Assembly (NCBI RefSeq): GCF_049701175.1
Contig: NZ_JBNATW010000006.1
Span: 1 to 64,000, forward strand
DNA: 64,000 nucleotides
DNA from: Thermovenabulum sp049701175
Lineage (GTDB): Bacteria > Bacillota > Thermosediminibacteria > Thermosediminibacterales > Thermosediminibacteraceae
Direction: 5' to 3'
Every line of letters begins with the position of its first letter. Within the stretch, counting starts at the first letter, position 1. This document shows positions 1 to 9,737 of this stretch, one piece after another. The notes under the pieces were generated by a model. The model saw nothing but the letters and a program-made list of their open reading frames with translations, was not told the DNA's origin and made no database searches. Made by a program: the position numbers and the translations under genes.

Positions 1-69
1 CTTGTGGTGAGATGGTGAGTTTTAAAAAAACCTAAAAATACTTGACGCGATCAATAAAATAACCCAATA

Positions 70-100
70 TTGATAATTTTAAACAATTTTATGGTATAAT
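70..100 (+). promoter_or_regulatory. Candidate SigA promoter for ilvN-ilvD
   Basis: TTGATA at 70-75 and TATAAT at 95-100, with an extended -10 (TGG directly before TATAAT). The 19-bp spacer is long. About 60 nt separate it from the ilvN start. No T-box or leader-peptide attenuator is visible in this short leader. Confidence 0.45.
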
Positions 101-161
101 ATTTTAAATTAATTTTTCTGTATATTTTTATGCCTTATCACCACATAGGGAGGTGAAGCTA

Positions 162-698
162 TTGCGGAGGGCTGTGTTTTCCGTTCTCGTACATAACGAG
201 TACGGTGTTGTTACGAGAATCTCCGGGCTTTTCACGAGGAGGGGTTTTAACATAACGAGTTTCACGGGCGAAGAAACGGAAAACCCTAAGATATCGAGGA
301 TTACCATAGTAGCTGAAGGCGATGAAAGGGAGCTTGAACAGATAAAAAGCCAGGTGGAAAAATTGGTGGATGTTATAAAAGTGGTGGAGCTTGATGTTAA
401 GGCTTCTGTGCAGAGGGAACTTGCCCTTGTAAAAGTAAAAACCGATGATAGGAACAGGGCAGAAATATTTCAAATTGCAGAATCTTTTAGGGGTAAGATT
501 GTAGACATTGAACCCGAATCGGTGATTATCGAAATAACCGGAGACCTTGAAAAAATAAAGGCGTTTTTGAACATGATGAAGCACTACACCATAATTGAAA
601 GCGTAAGGACAGGCATTATAGCCCTTCAAAGGGGTAAAAAGGGCATCTTGGATGAAGAAGATGGAATTGAAAAGGCAAAGGAGGCTTTGTATGATTAG
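162..698 (+). CDS. ilvN: Acetolactate synthase regulatory (small) subunit
   Basis: Regulatory subunit of acetohydroxyacid synthase, which condenses pyruvate with pyruvate or 2-oxobutyrate in valine, leucine and isoleucine synthesis; the small subunit gives feedback inhibition by valine. The 178-residue protein has the N-terminal ACT domain (residues 1-75, VLVHNEYGVVTRISGLFTRR, then GFNI) and the usual C-terminal half. I chose the TTG at 162 because GGGAGGTG (148-155) sits 6 nt upstream; an in-frame GTG at 153 overlaps that site. It overlaps ilvD by 8 nt. No catalytic subunit gene (ilvB) is visible next to it, and a promoter lies just upstream, so the large subunit is probably encoded elsewhere. 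Confidence 0.93.
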   Translation: MRRAVFSVLVHNEYGVVTRISGLFTRRGFNITSFTGEETENPKISRITIVAEGDERELEQIKSQVEKLVDVIKVVELDVKASVQRELALVKVKTDDRNRAEIFQIAESFRGKIVDIEPESVIIEITGDLEKIKAFLNMMKHYTIIESVRTGIIALQRGKKGILDEEDGIEKAKEALYD

Positions 699-2349
699 CG
701 ACAGGGTAAAAAAAGGATTTCAAAGGGCACCTCATCGCTCACTTTTTTATGCCATGGGATTTACAAAGGAAGAATTGGAAAGGCCCATCATAGGTGTGGT
801 AAATTCAAAAAGCGAAATAATTCCGGGCCATGTTCACCTTGACAGGATAGCCCAAGCGGTAAAAACGGGTATATCTATGGCAGGAGGCACTCCCGTGGAG
901 GTGCCTGCAATAGGCATCTGCGATGGGATTGCGATGAACCACATAGGTATGAAGTATCCCCTCGCAAGCAGGGAGCTTATAGCGGATTCCATAGAGGCAT
1001 TGGCTATAGCCCATGCTTTTGATGGGCTTGTCCTTATCCCAAACTGCGACAAAATCGTTCCGGGTATGCTGATGGCTGCGGCGCGCCTCAATATACCATG
1101 CCTTGTGGTAAGCGGGGGCCCTATGTATGCAGGAAGGTATAAGGATAAAAAAATAGACCTTTCCACGTGTTTTGAAAGCGTGGGGAAATACAGTCAAGGG
1201 AGTATGACCGACGAAGAACTTGAGGAAATAGAAAAAAGTGCATGCCCCGGATGCGGCTCCTGTGCAGGGCTTTTTACTGCAAACTCTATGAACTGCATGG
1301 TGGAAGCTTTGGGCATGGGACTTCCGGGGAATGGGACGATCCCTGCTTACGAAGGAGCAAGAATAGCCCTTGCTAAAAAAGCGGGAATGGCTATTATGGA
1401 GCTTATAGAAAAAGACATAAAACCGAGGGACATAATGACCAAAAAAGCCTTTGAAAATGCTATTGCTGTAGATATGGCCCTTGCAGGGTCGTCTAATACG
1501 GTTCTTCATCTTTTGGCAATTGCCCATGAGGCAAAGGTTGATATTGATTTAAAGTTGTTTGACGAAATAAGCGCAAAAACTCCCAACCTTTGTAAGATAA
1601 GCCCGAGCGGGGAACACCGCATGGAAGACCTTCACAAAGCAGGTGGGATACCAGCTGTGATGAAGGAGCTTTCCAAGAAAGGGCTGATAAACTTAAATGA
1701 AATAACTGCTACCGGAAAGACAGTAGGGGAAAACATTGAAAATGCCGAAATTCTTGATAAAAGCGTCATAAAACCTGTAGAAAACCCTTATAGAGAAACC
1801 GGAGGTCTTGCGGTGCTTTTTGGAAACCTTGCTCCCGAGGGTGCGGTGGTAAAGGAAGCGGCGGTGGCACCTGAGATGCTTTACCATGAAGGGCCTGCAA
1901 AGGTGTTTGATTCGGAAGAAGATGCTGTCGACGCCATTTTAAATGGAAGGATTAAAAAAGGCGATGTAGTTGTTATAAGATACGAAGGCCCTAAGGGGGG
2001 CCCGGGTATGCGGGAGATGCTTTCCCCCACCTCGGCTATTGCTGGAATGGGGCTTGATAAGGATGTGGCTCTCATCACCGATGGAAGATTTTCCGGCGCT
2101 ACTCGGGGAGCATCCATAGGTCATGTTTCCCCCGAAGCTATGGAAGGAGGCCCCATCGCCCTGATTAAAGACGGCGATATAATTAGGATTGATATAAAAG
2201 GAAGAAGGTTGGATGTTTTGTTGACCGATGAAGAAATTGAAGAAAGGAAAAAGTCTTGGGTCTGCCCGCCTCCTAAGGCAAAGGAAGGTTACTTGGCTCG
2301 CTACAGCAGGTTGGTAACCTCTGCTTCAAGGGGAGCGGTTTTAATATAA
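691..2349 (+). CDS. ilvD: Dihydroxy-acid dehydratase
   Basis: Dehydrates 2,3-dihydroxy-isovalerate and 2,3-dihydroxy-3-methylvalerate to the 2-oxo acids, the third step of branched-chain amino acid synthesis. The 552-residue length fits the family. Iron-sulfur cluster motifs are present: NCDKIVPGM near residue 118 and ACPGCGSCAGLFTANSMNC near 184-202. The C-terminal part has GGPGMREML and ITDGRFSGATRG. The ATG at 691 is preceded by AAAGGAGG (677-684) inside the end of ilvN, so the two genes are translationally coupled. An upstream in-frame start at 652 would run through that site and is unlikely. A rho-independent terminator follows. Confidence 0.96.
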   Translation: MISDRVKKGFQRAPHRSLFYAMGFTKEELERPIIGVVNSKSEIIPGHVHLDRIAQAVKTGISMAGGTPVEVPAIGICDGIAMNHIGMKYPLASRELIADSIEALAIAHAFDGLVLIPNCDKIVPGMLMAAARLNIPCLVVSGGPMYAGRYKDKKIDLSTCFESVGKYSQGSMTDEELEEIEKSACPGCGSCAGLFTANSMNCMVEALGMGLPGNGTIPAYEGARIALAKKAGMAIMELIEKDIKPRDIMTKKAFENAIAVDMALAGSSNTVLHLLAIAHEAKVDIDLKLFDEISAKTPNLCKISPSGEHRMEDLHKAGGIPAVMKELSKKGLINLNEITATGKTVGENIENAEILDKSVIKPVENPYRETGGLAVLFGNLAPEGAVVKEAAVAPEMLYHEGPAKVFDSEEDAVDAILNGRIKKGDVVVIRYEGPKGGPGMREMLSPTSAIAGMGLDKDVALITDGRFSGATRGASIGHVSPEAMEGGPIALIKDGDIIRIDIKGRRLDVLLTDEEIEERKKSWVCPPPKAKEGYLARYSRLVTSASRGAVLI

Positions 2350-2380
2350 AATACAAAAAAAATAATGTAAAAAGCTTGTT

Positions 2381-2415
2381 AAGCTGCGAAATTCCAAAAA
2401 TCGCAGCTTTTTATT
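2381..2415 (+). terminator. Rho-independent terminator after ilvD
   Basis: Perfect stem AAGCTGCGA (2381-2389) / TCGCAGCTT (2401-2409) followed by a T-rich tract. It closes the ilvN-ilvD unit. Confidence 0.85.
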
Positions 2416-2459
2416 TATATTTTTGACAAAGATTTTATAAAATGTTGTTTAACTTTATA

Positions 2460-2630
2460 AAAAAATTGTCGATAAATTTTACAAAAAATTTATTAACAGG
2501 TGTGGAAAGTATGTGGATAAATTATACACAATGGGGAAAACCCCCTTTAGTCTGCACCAATTCTTAGGGACAAGGGATGTAAATTATCAACACCTGTGGA
2601 TAACTCTGTGGATAATTTGGATAATTTTTT
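2460..2630. other. DnaA-box cluster, oriC-like intergenic region
   Basis: Intergenic region between the ilvD terminator and the giant TIG gene. Four 9-mers fit TTATNCACA: TGTGGATAA at 2512-2520, 2595-2603 and 2607-2615 (minus-strand orientation) and TTATACACA at 2522-2530 (plus). One-mismatch copies occur at 2468-2476 (TGTCGATAA), 2584-2592 (TTATCAACA) and 2616-2624 (TTTGGATAA), and a weaker one at 2501-2509. The 12-bp spacing of the 2595/2607 pair and the AT-rich flanks (about 2410-2500 and 2616-2650) are typical of bacterial origins. There is no dnaA or dnaN beside it in this window, so it is either oriC itself or a separate DnaA-binding cluster. Confidence 0.6.
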
Positions 2631-2655
2631 TAAAAAAAGGTTTTTACTGGATTTT

Positions 2656-2662
2656 TGTCGAA
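2656..2662 (+). promoter_or_regulatory. Possible Spo0A box
   Basis: Exact match to the 0A box TGTCGAA in the 80 bp upstream of the TIG-repeat gene, next to the DnaA-box cluster. A 7-mer match alone is weak evidence. Confidence 0.3.
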
Positions 2663-2711
2663 TAAAACCATAATATCGCAATAAGAAGGATATGCACGGG
2701 GGTTGAAAGAA

Positions 2712-5700
2712 ATGGTATTTAAATTTGCAAAGAAGCTTTTGTATAAATTTTTAAGCGTAATACTCCTTTTTTCAATTATATTTACTTGCTTTACTGTAAA
2801 AACGATATTTGCAGCAGTACCGGTTATCAAAAGCATATCCCCAAGCTCAGGAAGTGCTGCAGGTGGGGAGACTGTTAATATTTATGGGGAAAATTTTACA
2901 TCGGCAAATAATATTAAAGTGCTTTTCGGAAGTGCCGAGGCTAAGGTCATTTCTGTAAACACAGAAGGCACTTTGATAACAGTCGAAACTCCGTCTTATC
3001 CCCAGTTAGGGAAGGTAAGCGTTACCGTAAAAAACTCGGATACGGAAATTGCAATATCCGACCCTGCAAGCGGCGGAGGATTTGAATACCTCCAAAGCAA
3101 GCCCCAGATAGACTCTGTTTCCCCATTGACCGGCACCGCAGGGACGGAAATAACCATCACCGGCAAGGAGTTTATGAAGGATATAGATTCCCAAAGAAAG
3201 CTAATTGTTCAAATAGGTGGCTATGTGGCATCAAAGATAACCTATGTCAGCTCAACGGTAATAAAGGCTGTTGTTCCTGCCATGTTTATCGGTTACAAGG
3301 ATATCCGGGTGGAAAATCCTGATGGCGGAACTGCTATTTATTACCCGGCGGAAGACAGCAAAAAGTTTTACTACCAGAAAAGCACCCCGACCGTAACCAG
3401 CATAACCCCAGCAAAAGGCCCCATTAATACCGCAACGGAGATAACCATAAAGGGTACAAACTTTGTTGCGGGCTATTATCCGGGCACTCAAACCCCTATA
3501 ACAACCGTTACTGTAGGCGGTGTTTCTGCAACCGACGTGCAGGTGATAAACGAGACCACAATTATAGCAAAGACCCCACCCCTTTCAACCCTCGGGCCAC
3601 AGCATGTGATTGTAACCGTTGACGGCGTGAGTGCTATAAAGGAAAACGGATTTACATATATATCAAAACCTGAAATAAGTGCTGTTAACCCCAATAAAGG
3701 AAGTGTCTTAGGGGGGACACAGATAAGCATTACCGGTTCAGGATTTATGAACGGAGCAACGGTAAAGTTTGGGTCAAATGCTGCAAAAAATGTGGTTGTT
3801 CAGAGTTCTACCTTAATTACTGCTACACTGCCAGAAAGTACAGCTTCAGGGCTGGTATCTGTTACAGTTACAAATCCGGATGGCGGAAGTTATACAAAGG
3901 ATAATGCTTTTGAATACACAAGGACTACTCCTGTTATTGATAAAGTATCAAATACCATGGATTTTACCGGACCTGCAGAAGGCAGCGTGCTCGGCAATGA
4001 GTGGATTTATATAAAGGGTAAGGGTTTTGGGGATGACGGTTATCCCGATGAGGTAAAGGTGTATTTCGGTTCAAAGACTGCTTTGGAAGTCCGTCTGACT
4101 AAAACGTCTGAAGGAGATTATATAGCTGCTTTAACACCCCAAAGCAGTGTAGAAGGCACTATAACATTGAAGGTTGTGAATAAGGATGGAGGAACCGCTA
4201 CTTCCTCTTTTACATATACGAGGAGTAAGCCTGTGATAACGGATATTTTCCCCACATCCTCTACAACCACAAAGCAGGAAGATGTAACTATTACCGGTTA
4301 CGACTTCATGGATGGGGCAAAGGTTTACTTCGGAAGCTATGAGGCAAAAAATGTTGTTGTTTCAACTGATAAAAAGAGCATTAAAGCAACTATTCCCGAA
4401 AGTCCATCACCGGGGCTTGTGGATGTAAAGGTGGTAAACCCCGATCAGGGCACGGCGGTTTCCTCTCAGAAGTTTGAGTATGTGAAGAGCAATCCTGAGG
4501 TGACCTCTGTTGTCTACGATAAGGATGTGGGGCAGTACGTATATGCACCTATTAACGCGGATATTGAGTCCCTTATGAATATAAAGGTTAATGTTGGGAC
4601 CACAAAAGGAGGCAACAATGTCAGGATAGAAGGCAAGGACTTTTCAAGCAATGCTACGGTTACCGTAGGAGGAAAAGCGGCTTTAAACGTAAAGGTAACC
4701 AAAGAATCGCCTGAAAGGCACATAATAACCTTTGAAACCCCTCTTGGAGATGTAGGGGTAAAAGATGTTGTTGTGCAAAATCCTGACGGTTCAAAGGTGA
4801 CTGTGCCCTTCAAATACGTTATATCTCCTACAATAACCGGCATCACCCCTTCAACGGGCACCACGGAAGGGGGAGACATAGTAGAGATTTCCGGCACCAA
4901 CTTTGCAGGTAAGGCTGAGGATATTAAGGTATTCTTCGGAGGGGCTGAAGCACAGATTCAAAGTGCTTCATCAACTAAGATAGTGGTGAAAACCCCAAGG
5001 AATCAGGAAGGCGCAAAAAATGTCACGGTGATAAACCTTACCGACTACGGCATTGACATAAAAAAGGACGGTTTTACTTATGTTTTGCCTCCGAGCAATC
5101 CGCAAATAGAAAGCATAAGCCCTTTAAGCGGACCGACGACCGGAGGTACCGAAATAACCGTTGTGGGCTATGACATAAGAAGCGGTGCCAAGCTTTACAT
5201 CGGAGGGAATGAAGCTACGGTTACTTCAATAGAAGTAAAAGAGGAAATGTTAGAAGGCGGCGTTGTTTATAAAACCACGCTGAAGGCTGTTACACCGCCC
5301 GGTACCGCAGGGGAAAAAGAGGTCAAAGTGATAAACTCCGATGGGAAATATGCTCTTTCGCCGAAGCCCTTTACTTACAAAATACCCGAAAAGGCATTAT
5401 CCATTACCAGCATAACGCCCAATAAAGGCTCGGTGCTCGGCGGCACCTCGGTAACCGTAAAAGGTGCAAATTTTGTAAAAAGAGAATTGGTAGAAGGCAC
5501 AATTTACCGAAAGACTAAACTCACCATAGGCGGCAATGAAGCATACAACGTAGATGTGAAGGACGACCTCATAACCATTACCGCGCAAACCCCGGGTGGC
5601 TCCTTGGGGGCCCAGGATGTTATCGTAAAGGTGGTAAAGGTGGATGAATCCAAAAATCCTGAAGAGGAATTGGAAATAGAAAGCTCCGCGGTTTTAAAGG

Positions 5701-8700
5701 GAGGCTTTACCTATGAACTCCCGAAAAGTCAGCCCAAGATTACAAAAGTAGTAGCCTACAACCCGAGAACGGGGCAGGAAGAGCCTGCGGTGGGCCCGGT
5801 AGGCGGAGGAACCATTGTAAGGATATACGGCGAAGAGTTTATTGCCGAATCGGGCGGAAAGAGGTTGGAGGTATATTTCGGCAAGAACAAAGCCAATATT
5901 GTTGAGGTCGTAAGTTCAGGGCTCATTCAGGCGATAACCCCTTCGAGCACGCAGGTAGGAGCGGTTGATGTAAAGGTGGTAAATCCCGACGGCGGGGAAG
6001 CGGTAGCTTACGGAGGATTCATATATAAAGGCAACAACATAATAGTGACGGGTATTACCCCGAACAGCGCAAGTGTCCTTGGAGGAGTTAATGCAATAGT
6101 CTTCGGCGCAAATTTCATAGAGGGCACTCAGGTGACCATAGGCGGAGAAGCAGCGCTGAATGTAGTTGTTGAAAGCCCGACGAAGATTTCGTTGACAGTA
6201 CCGCCAAATACGCCGGGTCTAAAGGATGTGGTTGTATACAACAGCTTCGGAAGCGCAAGCTTACAAAAAGCTTTCCTCTATTATGTGGAGCAGACAAAAC
6301 CCATTATTGATAAAGTTGAACCCAATATCGGAAAATCAACGGGGGGCGACCTCATTAAAATTTACGGTCAGGACTTTATGGCAGGCCCCAACACAAAGGT
6401 TTTCATAGGTGAAAATCAAGCACAGCAGGTAAATGTGAAGAGCACTACCGAAATAGAGGTAATCACTCCTCCCGGAACGCCAGGATGGAGGAGCATAACG
6501 ATTATAAACAGCGATGGGGGCACATATACACTTTTAAGCTGCTTTAAGTATATAAGCACACCCGTAATAGACTCTGTTACCCCTTCAAAAGGGCCCGTTG
6601 AAGGGGGAATGTACTTAGAAATCAAGGGCAAAAACTTTATGCCGGGACTTAGTGCAAGGTTTGTGGGCGGTTTTGTCTATGAGGGGCAAAATTATATAGA
6701 CCTTCAAAACATACAGGTGATAAGCGAAAGCCTTATAAAAGCCTTTACCCCGCCTTCACCGGGAGGATATAAGGGCTTTGTGGACATTGAAATTATAAAC
6801 CCTGATGCGGAAGGGACTTTTGGAAGGGCCAAAAAGGAAGGGGCATACCTTTATAAGGACACCTATACAAAGCCCGAAATTTACTATATTACACCCAATA
6901 AAGGACCCGTCGACGGCGGTACCGAGGTAACCATAACCGGCAAGGATTTTGCAAAGGATGCCGCTGTGGTTTTTGGAGATAGCTTCTCACCAAGTGTAGT
7001 ATATAGAAACTCTACGACCTTGATAGCAAAAACACCGCCGGGTAAGGAAGGTACCGTTGATGTGCAGGTGATAAATTTAAGCGACGGCGGCTTTGCCAAA
7101 AAGGAAAAGGGCTTTACCTATACCGTGCCTCGAAGCTCACCCAAGATAACTTCGGTAGTCCCCAACAAGGGAAGCTCTGAAGGAGGCACTCCGGTTACAA
7201 TTTACGGAAGTGACTTCAGGGAAGGTATAATAGTCCTGATAGACGGCAAGGAAATTCCAAATGACAAAGTAAACCTGATAAGTCCCACTGAGCTCAGGAT
7301 AAAGACACCTGTAGCCGATACATACGGCAAAAAGGCGGTAACCGTTGTAAACCAGGACGGTGGGATGTTCACATTAAAGGATGGCTTTGAATACGTTCCT
7401 CCTGCTACACTGCCGGTTATTACAAATGTTACCCCCACTCAGAGCACCGTATTCGGCGGTGCCCTTGTCAGGGTATTTGGCAAAAACTTTGTCCCGGGGG
7501 CAAAGATATACTTTGGCGGTGTAGAAGCGCAGGAGGTTGCGGTGGACGAAACGGGAGAGCTTGCCACATGCGTAACCCCTGCATATAAGACGGGAAGTGC
7601 CGATGTTTTAATAAACGGGAAATATCCGGTTGAGGTTATTTTGGTAAATCCCGATGGAGGCCTTGCTTTATACCAAGAAAATTTCTACTTCGTTGTTCCC
7701 GAATCAAGGCCCAAAATACTGGAGATTAATCCAAGCAAAGGCCCCAAAACGGGAGGAAACCTTATTACCATAGAAGGCGTGGATTTTAGGAAGGATGCCA
7801 AGGTGTTTATAGGCACTAAGGAAGCTAAGGTAGAAAAAATTGAAGACGACCAGGGCAGGCTTTCCACCGATGAAGGCTTTGTATCTGGGGTTAAGATAAC
7901 TGTAGAGGTGCCGACGGGTGATACAGGCAAAGTGGATGTAAGGGTCTTAAACCCCGATGGAGGGCTTGCTCTCCTTTCAAAGGGATATGAATACCTTAAT
8001 ATTTCTGGGGAAATAACTCTTGAATTCATAAACCCCAGCGAGGGTGCGGTATCAGGAGGGACTCCCTTTGTAATAAAGGGTAAGGGCTTCGTAAACCCGG
8101 TCAGTGTCTACTTCGGAGGGGAGCTTGCGAAAAACGCTTCTGCAGTTGACCCCAACACCATAAAGGGTTACACTCCACCCAATACGCCGGGTAAAAAGGA
8201 TGTTGTTGTATTAAACGGCAACGGGCTTTCCGGTGCTTTAAAGGACGGTTTTGAATATAAGGTTCCTTCCAAATACCCTAAAATTACAGGGATTGATCCC
8301 AACAAGGGCCCCTCTTACGGGGGAATTGAAGTAAATATATACGGTGAAAACTTTTTGAGCAATGCCAAGGTATATATTGGCGAAAACGAGGCACAGGTCA
8401 CTCTTGTAGAGCCCAACCATATAAGGATTATACTTCCACCGGGAGATTTAGGTGTAAAGGATGTAATAGTCATAAACCCCGATACGGGAATTGATATTTT
8501 GGAAGAGGGCTTTTCCTATGTGGATTTTCCCAAGATTGAAAAAATCGAACCCAATGAAGGGCCTGTTGAGGGAGGAACGGAGATTACCATTACAGGTAAA
8601 AACTTCAAATCGGGGCTTGTGGTGCTTATAGGAGAAAAAACCGCTCTAAATGTAAATGTAGCAAGCGATACCAAAATCACAGCGAAGACCCCGCCCCATA

Positions 8701-9692
8701 CAGCAGGATATAAGGATGTGAAGGTCATAAACCCCGATGGTGCGGAGGCAACACTAAAAGACGGATTCTACTACAAACCTCCGAGGACAAAACCTGAAAC
8801 ACCGATGAACTTTATTGCAGTAGGTTACGATAAATCTACGGTAAAACTTTCATGGGACCCTTCGTTAAACGCAAATTATTACGAAATCTACGGTGCTGAG
8901 AGTTCAAATTCCCAATACAAATACATCGGCAAAACTGCGGATACGGTATTTTTCGTCACAGGGCTTTCACCGGATACCAAATACTACTTCAAGGTAAGGG
9001 CTGCAAACGAACTTGGGGTATCGGATTTTTCCTATGCCGATTACGCCTACACGTTAAAAGGGGAACTGGAAAATCTGCTCGAGTTACCCTATGATTTTTC
9101 GGAAGATAAGGGCAGGGCTGAAGTAACGGTCTTTGTAAAGACTGAAAAATACTTAAAGGATAAAGACTATAAAGTTGTTGTAAAATCCAATGGGGCGTTA
9201 AACTACAAATCCTGCAATGCCATTTTGCCCGTAAATGTTCTTTCAAAGGTAGGTTCGGTAACCCTTGTTTTTGACGAAGTAGCTATTAGGCTGAATTCAA
9301 ATTCTATATATTCTTATAAACTTGCTAATTTAAGTGAAAAGGAAAAGGAGGACACAAGCCTTTTGGTAAAAATTACAAGGCCCGAAGGTAAGGAAAGGGA
9401 TGCTGCGGTTAAGAATCTGCCAAAAGGCGCTGTCATGCTTTCGGATGTAATAAATTTAGATTTTGAATACAAAGTGACGAAGTACTACTTAAAGCCCGAT
9501 TATATAAACGCCTACCTTTATATAGATTACGACTACAACACCTTTTATCAAAAAGGGCTGAAAAGTGCGGAGTTAATGCGCTACGATGATAAAAGTAGAG
9601 CGTGGTCAAAGGTTTCTCAGGTGGAGGGCTACTACTTTACAACGGGAGGCCTAATCACCAACAGAGGGTATTTCACTGTTGTGGGAAAATAA
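2712..9692 (+). CDS. Giant exported IPT/TIG-repeat protein with FN3 domain
   Basis: A 2,326-residue protein with a signal peptide (KK...LLYKFLSVILLFSIIFTCF, cleavage near AVP at about residue 35). I count about 21 immunoglobulin-like IPT/TIG repeats of 80-100 residues. Each begins with a pattern like P-x-I-xx-I-x-P-xx-G and continues GGxxVxIxGxxF, often ending in NPDGG. A fibronectin type III domain follows at about 2024-2115, then a C-terminal region of about 210 residues that I do not recognise. It has no SLH domain, sortase motif or transmembrane anchor of its own. The next two genes encode SLH proteins and may form a surface structure with it. The ATG at 2712 is preceded by GGGGG (2698-2702); a TTG at 2703 abuts that site. 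Probable role: cell-surface scaffold or adhesin. Its ligand is unknown. Confidence 0.85.
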   Translation: MVFKFAKKLLYKFLSVILLFSIIFTCFTVKTIFAAVPVIKSISPSSGSAAGGETVNIYGENFTSANNIKVLFGSAEAKVISVNTEGTLITVETPSYPQLGKVSVTVKNSDTEIAISDPASGGGFEYLQSKPQIDSVSPLTGTAGTEITITGKEFMKDIDSQRKLIVQIGGYVASKITYVSSTVIKAVVPAMFIGYKDIRVENPDGGTAIYYPAEDSKKFYYQKSTPTVTSITPAKGPINTATEITIKGTNFVAGYYPGTQTPITTVTVGGVSATDVQVINETTIIAKTPPLSTLGPQHVIVTVDGVSAIKENGFTYISKPEISAVNPNKGSVLGGTQISITGSGFMNGATVKFGSNAAKNVVVQSSTLITATLPESTASGLVSVTVTNPDGGSYTKDNAFEYTRTTPVIDKVSNTMDFTGPAEGSVLGNEWIYIKGKGFGDDGYPDEVKVYFGSKTALEVRLTKTSEGDYIAALTPQSSVEGTITLKVVNKDGGTATSSFTYTRSKPVITDIFPTSSTTTKQEDVTITGYDFMDGAKVYFGSYEAKNVVVSTDKKSIKATIPESPSPGLVDVKVVNPDQGTAVSSQKFEYVKSNPEVTSVVYDKDVGQYVYAPINADIESLMNIKVNVGTTKGGNNVRIEGKDFSSNATVTVGGKAALNVKVTKESPERHIITFETPLGDVGVKDVVVQNPDGSKVTVPFKYVISPTITGITPSTGTTEGGDIVEISGTNFAGKAEDIKVFFGGAEAQIQSASSTKIVVKTPRNQEGAKNVTVINLTDYGIDIKKDGFTYVLPPSNPQIESISPLSGPTTGGTEITVVGYDIRSGAKLYIGGNEATVTSIEVKEEMLEGGVVYKTTLKAVTPPGTAGEKEVKVINSDGKYALSPKPFTYKIPEKALSITSITPNKGSVLGGTSVTVKGANFVKRELVEGTIYRKTKLTIGGNEAYNVDVKDDLITITAQTPGGSLGAQDVIVKVVKVDESKNPEEELEIESSAVLKGGFTYELPKSQPKITKVVAYNPRTGQEEPAVGPVGGGTIVRIYGEEFIAESGGKRLEVYFGKNKANIVEVVSSGLIQAITPSSTQVGAVDVKVVNPDGGEAVAYGGFIYKGNNIIVTGITPNSASVLGGVNAIVFGANFIEGTQVTIGGEAALNVVVESPTKISLTVPPNTPGLKDVVVYNSFGSASLQKAFLYYVEQTKPIIDKVEPNIGKSTGGDLIKIYGQDFMAGPNTKVFIGENQAQQVNVKSTTEIEVITPPGTPGWRSITIINSDGGTYTLLSCFKYISTPVIDSVTPSKGPVEGGMYLEIKGKNFMPGLSARFVGGFVYEGQNYIDLQNIQVISESLIKAFTPPSPGGYKGFVDIEIINPDAEGTFGRAKKEGAYLYKDTYTKPEIYYITPNKGPVDGGTEVTITGKDFAKDAAVVFGDSFSPSVVYRNSTTLIAKTPPGKEGTVDVQVINLSDGGFAKKEKGFTYTVPRSSPKITSVVPNKGSSEGGTPVTIYGSDFREGIIVLIDGKEIPNDKVNLISPTELRIKTPVADTYGKKAVTVVNQDGGMFTLKDGFEYVPPATLPVITNVTPTQSTVFGGALVRVFGKNFVPGAKIYFGGVEAQEVAVDETGELATCVTPAYKTGSADVLINGKYPVEVILVNPDGGLALYQENFYFVVPESRPKILEINPSKGPKTGGNLITIEGVDFRKDAKVFIGTKEAKVEKIEDDQGRLSTDEGFVSGVKITVEVPTGDTGKVDVRVLNPDGGLALLSKGYEYLNISGEITLEFINPSEGAVSGGTPFVIKGKGFVNPVSVYFGGELAKNASAVDPNTIKGYTPPNTPGKKDVVVLNGNGLSGALKDGFEYKVPSKYPKITGIDPNKGPSYGGIEVNIYGENFLSNAKVYIGENEAQVTLVEPNHIRIILPPGDLGVKDVIVINPDTGIDILEEGFSYVDFPKIEKIEPNEGPVEGGTEITITGKNFKSGLVVLIGEKTALNVNVASDTKITAKTPPHTAGYKDVKVINPDGAEATLKDGFYYKPPRTKPETPMNFIAVGYDKSTVKLSWDPSLNANYYEIYGAESSNSQYKYIGKTADTVFFVTGLSPDTKYYFKVRAANELGVSDFSYADYAYTLKGELENLLELPYDFSEDKGRAEVTVFVKTEKYLKDKDYKVVVKSNGALNYKSCNAILPVNVLSKVGSVTLVFDEVAIRLNSNSIYSYKLANLSEKEKEDTSLLVKITRPEGKERDAAVKNLPKGAVMLSDVINLDFEYKVTKYYLKPDYINAYLYIDYDYNTFYQKGLKSAELMRYDDKSRAWSKVSQVEGYYFTTGGLITNRGYFTVVGK

Positions 9693-9737
9693 AGGTAAAG
9701 AGTTAAAAAAGTGGGAGGAAAGGGGAGAAAGAATAAA

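Noticed and set aside
2703..2711. TTG start for the TIG protein
   Set aside because: It directly abuts the GGGGG ribosome site; the ATG at 2712 has proper spacing.
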